From: an uncultured Clostridia bacterium
GTDB lineage: Bacteria; Bacillota; Clostridia; TANB77; CAG-508
DNA length: 26,024 nt
NCBI GenBank assembly: GCA_934133175.1
Contig: CAKPAX010000024.1
Coordinates: 1 to 26,024, forward strand
Direction: 5' to 3'
Program-made: the position numbers and the translations under genes
Notes under the pieces: model-generated
What the model saw: only the letters and a program-made list of their open reading frames with translations
Database searches by the model: none
Told to the model about the DNA's origin: nothing
Shown: piece after piece, positions 23,008 to 26,024 of the stretch
Numbering within the stretch: the first letter of the stretch is position 1
Layout: each line of letters opens with the position of its first letter

Positions 23008-24447
23008 CTATTTTTTTAGTTCTTCTATAAACATTTTGTTAAGCATTTGTGGATTAGCTTTTCCTTTTGTTTCTTTCATTGCTTGTCCAACTAAGAAACC
23101 TAATGCTCTGTCTTTTCCACCTTTATAATCTTCAACTGATTGAGGATTTGCTTCTAATACTTTTAATACAACTTCTTTTATTGCACCTTCATCTGATATT
23201 TGAATCCATCCTTTTTCTTTAATTATTTCTTCTGGATCTTTTGGATTTTCAAATAATTCAACTAAAACTTTCTTTCCTATACTTGAACTTATTGTTCCAT
23301 TATCTATAAGAATTACAAGTTTTGCTAATTGATTGCAATCAAAAGGTATTTCTATTGGTTCCATTTCTGTTTCATTTAATATTCTTGAAATATCAGAAAT
23401 AATCCAGTTATTAACTGCTTTTGCATTACCACAAATTTTTGTTGCTCCTTCAAATAGATCTGATAGATATTTAGAAGCTGTTATTAATTTGGCATCTTTT
23501 TCTGATAATCCAAATTCAGTTAAATATCTTTCTTTTCTACTTTCTGGCAATTCTGGTAATGAATTTTTAATATTTTCTATATATTCTTCTGACAATTTTA
23601 TTGCAACTAAATCTGGGTCTGGAAAATATCTGTAATCTTGTGCATCTTCTTTATCTCTCATTGGGAATGTTTTTCCAGAAACATCATCCCATCTTAATGT
23701 TTCTTGTTCTATTTTTCCACCATCTTCAATTACATCTATTTGTCTTTCTACTTCATATTCAATTGCTCTTGTTATACTTCTAAAAGAGTTCATATTTTTC
23801 ATTTCTGTACGTGTTCCTAATTTTTCATCACCTTTTTTTCTTACAGAAACGTTTACGTCAGCTCTTAAAGATCCTTCTTGCATTTTACAATCAGATACTT
23901 CTATATATTCTAGTATTGATTTTAATTTTCTTAAATAATGTTCTACTTCTTCTGCACTTCTTAAATCCGGTTTTGATACTATTTCTATTAATGGAACTCC
24001 GGCTCTGTTTAAATCAACTAAACTTCCTCCACCAAATTCATCATGATTTAATTTTCCTGCATCTTCTTCTATATGAATTCTTTCTAGTCTAATTTTCTTT
24101 TTACCTTGTTCTGTTTCTATTTCTATATATCCTTCTAAGCATAATGGTTTATCATATTGTGATATTTGATATGCTTTTGGTAAATCTGGGTAAAAATAAT
24201 TTTTTCTATCATTTTTACTATCTCTTGAAATTTCACAGTTTGTTGCAAGACCTGCTTTTACTGCATATTCTACAACTTTTTCATTTAATACAGGAAGTGT
24301 TCCTGGCATTGCCATACATATTGGACATGTATGTGTATTAGGTGCAGCACCAAATTCTGTAGGACAAGAACAGAATATTTTTGTTTTTGTTGAAAGTTCA
24401 GCATGTACTTCTAGTCCTATTATAACTTCATAATCTCCTCTTGACAT
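23008..24447 (-). CDS. gatB: Asp/Glu-tRNA amidotransferase subunit B
   Basis: Kinase and tRNA-binding subunit of GatCAB, which converts Glu-tRNA(Gln) (and Asp-tRNA(Asn)) to Gln- (Asn-) tRNA in organisms without GlnRS (AsnRS). 479 residues, full length. The N-terminal GLEVHAEL (11-18) and the zinc site with Cys26, Cys28, Cys41 and Cys44 are present, then the IEEDAGKL and GSLRADVNVS motifs, DYRYFPDPDL and the C-terminal helical Yqey-like tail (about 330-479). The ATG overlaps the gatA stop codon by one base (TAATG) and its GGAGG lies at the end of gatA, so the two are coupled. Confidence 0.98.
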   Translation of the reverse strand: MSRGDYEVIIGLEVHAELSTKTKIFCSCPTEFGAAPNTHTCPICMAMPGTLPVLNEKVVEYAVKAGLATNCEISRDSKNDRKNYFYPDLPKAYQISQYDKPLCLEGYIEIETEQGKKKIRLERIHIEEDAGKLNHDEFGGGSLVDLNRAGVPLIEIVSKPDLRSAEEVEHYLRKLKSILEYIEVSDCKMQEGSLRADVNVSVRKKGDEKLGTRTEMKNMNSFRSITRAIEYEVERQIDVIEDGGKIEQETLRWDDVSGKTFPMRDKEDAQDYRYFPDPDLVAIKLSEEYIENIKNSLPELPESRKERYLTEFGLSEKDAKLITASKYLSDLFEGATKICGNAKAVNNWIISDISRILNETEMEPIEIPFDCNQLAKLVILIDNGTISSSIGKKVLVELFENPKDPEEIIKEKGWIQISDEGAIKEVVLKVLEANPQSVEDYKGGKDRALGFLVGQAMKETKGKANPQMLNKMFIEELKK

Positions 24448-25925
24448 TATCTTGCACCTCCCTTGTATTCTGGTTTGTAATTTTCTCTAAATTTAATTTC
24501 TTTTTCAAATGTATATGCAGTATTTAATATTGTTTCTTCGCAGAATTTATTTCCTATTAATTGCATTCCTATTGGCATTCCTTGACTGTCTACTCCACAT
24601 GGAATTGATATTCCTGGAAGACCTGCAATATTAACAGAAACTGTACAAATATCTGCTAGATACATTTCTAATGGATTTCCTGATTTTTCTCCTATTCCAA
24701 ACGCAACTGTTGGTGATGTTGGAGTAAGTATTATATCATAATTTTCAAATACTTCGTTAAATTTATTTGTTACTAATGTACGTACTTGTTGTGCTTTCTT
24801 GTAGTATGCATCATAATATCCAGAAGACAATACATATGTTCCAAGAATAATTCTTCTTTTTACTTCATCTCCAAATCCTTCACTTCTTGATTTTTTGTAT
24901 ATATCTTTTAAGCTTTTAAATTCTGGAGTTCTGTATGTATATCTAATTCCATCAAATCTACCTAAGTTTGAACTTGCTTCTGCACATGCAATTATATAAT
25001 ATGTTGCTAATGAATATTTAGCAATATCTAAAGATACTTCTTCTACTTCTGCTCCTAATTTTTTATATGTTTCTACTGCTTTCATTAAAGAATCTTTTAC
25101 TTCTTCATTAATTCCCTCTCCAAAGAATTCTTTTGGTACAGCTATTTTTAATCCTTTAACATCTCCTGTAAGAGCTTTTACATAGTCTTTTTTAGGTATA
25201 TCAACAGATGTTGTATCTTTTTCATCATGTCCAGCTATTAAATTTAACAGTATTGCACTATCTGTAACATCTTTTGTTATAGGTCCTATTTGATCAAGTG
25301 ATGATGCAAATGCAACTAGTCCGTATCTTGAAACTAATCCATATGTTGGTTTTAACCCAACTACACCACAAAAGCTTGATGGTTGTCTTATTGATCCACC
25401 TGTATCACTTCCTAATGCCCATGGTACCATATTTGATGCTACTGCTGCAGCACTACCACCTGATGAACCTCCTGGTACTTTATCTAAATTCCAAGGGTTT
25501 CTTGTTTTTTTGAAATATGATGTTTCTGTTGATCCTCCCATTGCGAATTCATCCATATTTAGTTTTCCTAAATCTATCATATTTTCATTATTTATTTTTT
25601 CTATTACTGTTGCATCATATGGTGATATAAAGTTTTCTAACATTCTTGAAGAACATGTTGTTTTTATTCCTTTTGTGCATAAATTATCTTTTATTCCTAT
25701 TGGAATTCCAGCTAATTCTCCTGTTATTTCTCCTTTTTCTATTTTTTCTTGTATTTCTTTTGATTTTTCTATTGCTTCATCTGTTAATGTTGTTACAAAT
25801 GCTTGTACATCTTTTTCTTTTTCATTTATTCTGTCTGTATATGCTTTTGTTATTTCTGTTACTGTTATTTCTTTATTTTTTAATTTTTCTTGTAACTCGT
25901 GTACTGTTAATTCTGTAATATCCAT
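24447..25925 (-). CDS. gatA: Asp/Glu-tRNA amidotransferase subunit A
   Basis: Glutaminase/amidase subunit of GatCAB, providing ammonia to GatB. 492 residues. The amidase signature is complete: Lys79 in GIPIGIKDN, Ser154 in PGGSSGGSAAAVA and Ser178 in GSDTGGSIRQPS, at exactly the positions of the Ser-cisSer-Lys triad in Staphylococcus GatA. AAGGAGG lies 7 nt before the ATG. It overlaps gatB by one base. gatC, usually directly upstream, is not recognisable within the last 99 bases of the window. Confidence 0.98.
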   Translation of the reverse strand: MDITELTVHELQEKLKNKEITVTEITKAYTDRINEKEKDVQAFVTTLTDEAIEKSKEIQEKIEKGEITGELAGIPIGIKDNLCTKGIKTTCSSRMLENFISPYDATVIEKINNENMIDLGKLNMDEFAMGGSTETSYFKKTRNPWNLDKVPGGSSGGSAAAVASNMVPWALGSDTGGSIRQPSSFCGVVGLKPTYGLVSRYGLVAFASSLDQIGPITKDVTDSAILLNLIAGHDEKDTTSVDIPKKDYVKALTGDVKGLKIAVPKEFFGEGINEEVKDSLMKAVETYKKLGAEVEEVSLDIAKYSLATYYIIACAEASSNLGRFDGIRYTYRTPEFKSLKDIYKKSRSEGFGDEVKRRIILGTYVLSSGYYDAYYKKAQQVRTLVTNKFNEVFENYDIILTPTSPTVAFGIGEKSGNPLEMYLADICTVSVNIAGLPGISIPCGVDSQGMPIGMQLIGNKFCEETILNTAYTFEKEIKFRENYKPEYKGGAR

Positions 25926-25929
25926 TATT

Positions 25930-25965
25930 TTACCTCCTTGTTTTTTTTGCTTCGCTCAATTGCAT
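25930..25965 (-). other. Possible 11-codon upstream ORF ahead of gatA
   Basis: ATG at 25965 to TAA at 25932-25930 on the minus strand gives a tiny basic peptide (MQLSEAKKTRR) whose last two codons are the AGG AGG of the gatA ribosome site. There is a GAGG 14 nt before the ATG. It may be chance. The rest of 25926-26024 contains at most eight codons of an upstream gene end (IVIIKKKS, stop at 25996-25998), too little to name. Confidence 0.2.
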
Positions 25966-26024
25966 CTTTAATCCGCTTTCCTCAAATTTACCTATTTAAG
26001 ATTTCTTTTTAATGATTACAATTT

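Noticed and set aside
25926..26024. T-box riboswitch before gatA
   Set aside because: No T-box (TGGNACC-like) sequence or stem is recognisable in the 99 bases available, and the leader is too short to judge.
1..26024. CRISPR array, tRNA, rRNA, transposase or prophage genes
   Set aside because: I found no regularly spaced repeats, no cloverleaf-like GC-rich segments and no transposase or phage protein families.

Overview
The window is a strongly AT-rich stretch of ordinary-looking bacterial chromosome. Gene density is high, AGGAGG-type ribosome sites are strong, and every protein I recognise has its nearest style of relative in the Firmicutes (Bacillota). GatCAB-type amidotransferase genes, an HtrA with a membrane anchor, a ClpE-type unfoldase, a family II pyrophosphatase, a BofC-type domain, HicAB and two prepilin-like proteins point to a Clostridia-like, probably anaerobic and host-associated organism; a rubredoxin domain fits anaerobic life. 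I saw no tRNA, rRNA, CRISPR array, transposase or phage gene.

Layout. Positions 1-2047 (minus strand) hold an operon of a prepilin-like protein, ribonuclease HII (rnhB) and a pyrimidine-nucleoside phosphorylase cut by the window edge. An htrA-like protease (2230-3507, plus) faces a second minus-strand pair (3664-5029) of another prepilin-like protein and a membrane-anchored RsiV/DUF3298-like protein. Next come clpE and pgsA on the plus strand (5248-8219). A long minus-strand run (8290-13578) follows: an SH3/NlpC-P60 wall hydrolase, comEC, the HicA-HicB toxin-antitoxin pair and a BofC-like protein. Then come ppaC and hslO (13694-15595, minus).

Positions 15708-20734 look like a glycan and cell-surface neighbourhood. 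A histidine phosphatase overlaps a GT2 glycosyltransferase on the plus strand. They face a two-domain protein made of a polysaccharide pyruvyl transferase joined to a GpgS-like glycosyltransferase, and behind it lie rpiB and a TagO/WecA-type polyprenyl-phosphate sugar-1-phosphate transferase that carries a complete rubredoxin domain at its C terminus. Then come mscL with a zinc-ribbon tail, rpsT, a small two-helix membrane protein, a DUF4160-DUF2442 pair that resembles a toxin-antitoxin module, and gatB and gatA (minus) running to the right edge. gatC is not recognisable in the 99 bases upstream of gatA.

The most unusual items are the TagO-rubredoxin fusion, which also has an internal Shine-Dalgarno and Met-Met just before the rubredoxin part, and the pyruvyl transferase-GpgS-like fusion close to a histidine phosphatase. 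Both are domain combinations read directly from the sequence; what they do is inference. Several starts were moved from the longest open frame to the one with a proper ribosome site (bofC-like, hicA, ppaC, hslO, rpiB), and two genes use TTG starts (comEC and the DUF4160 gene).
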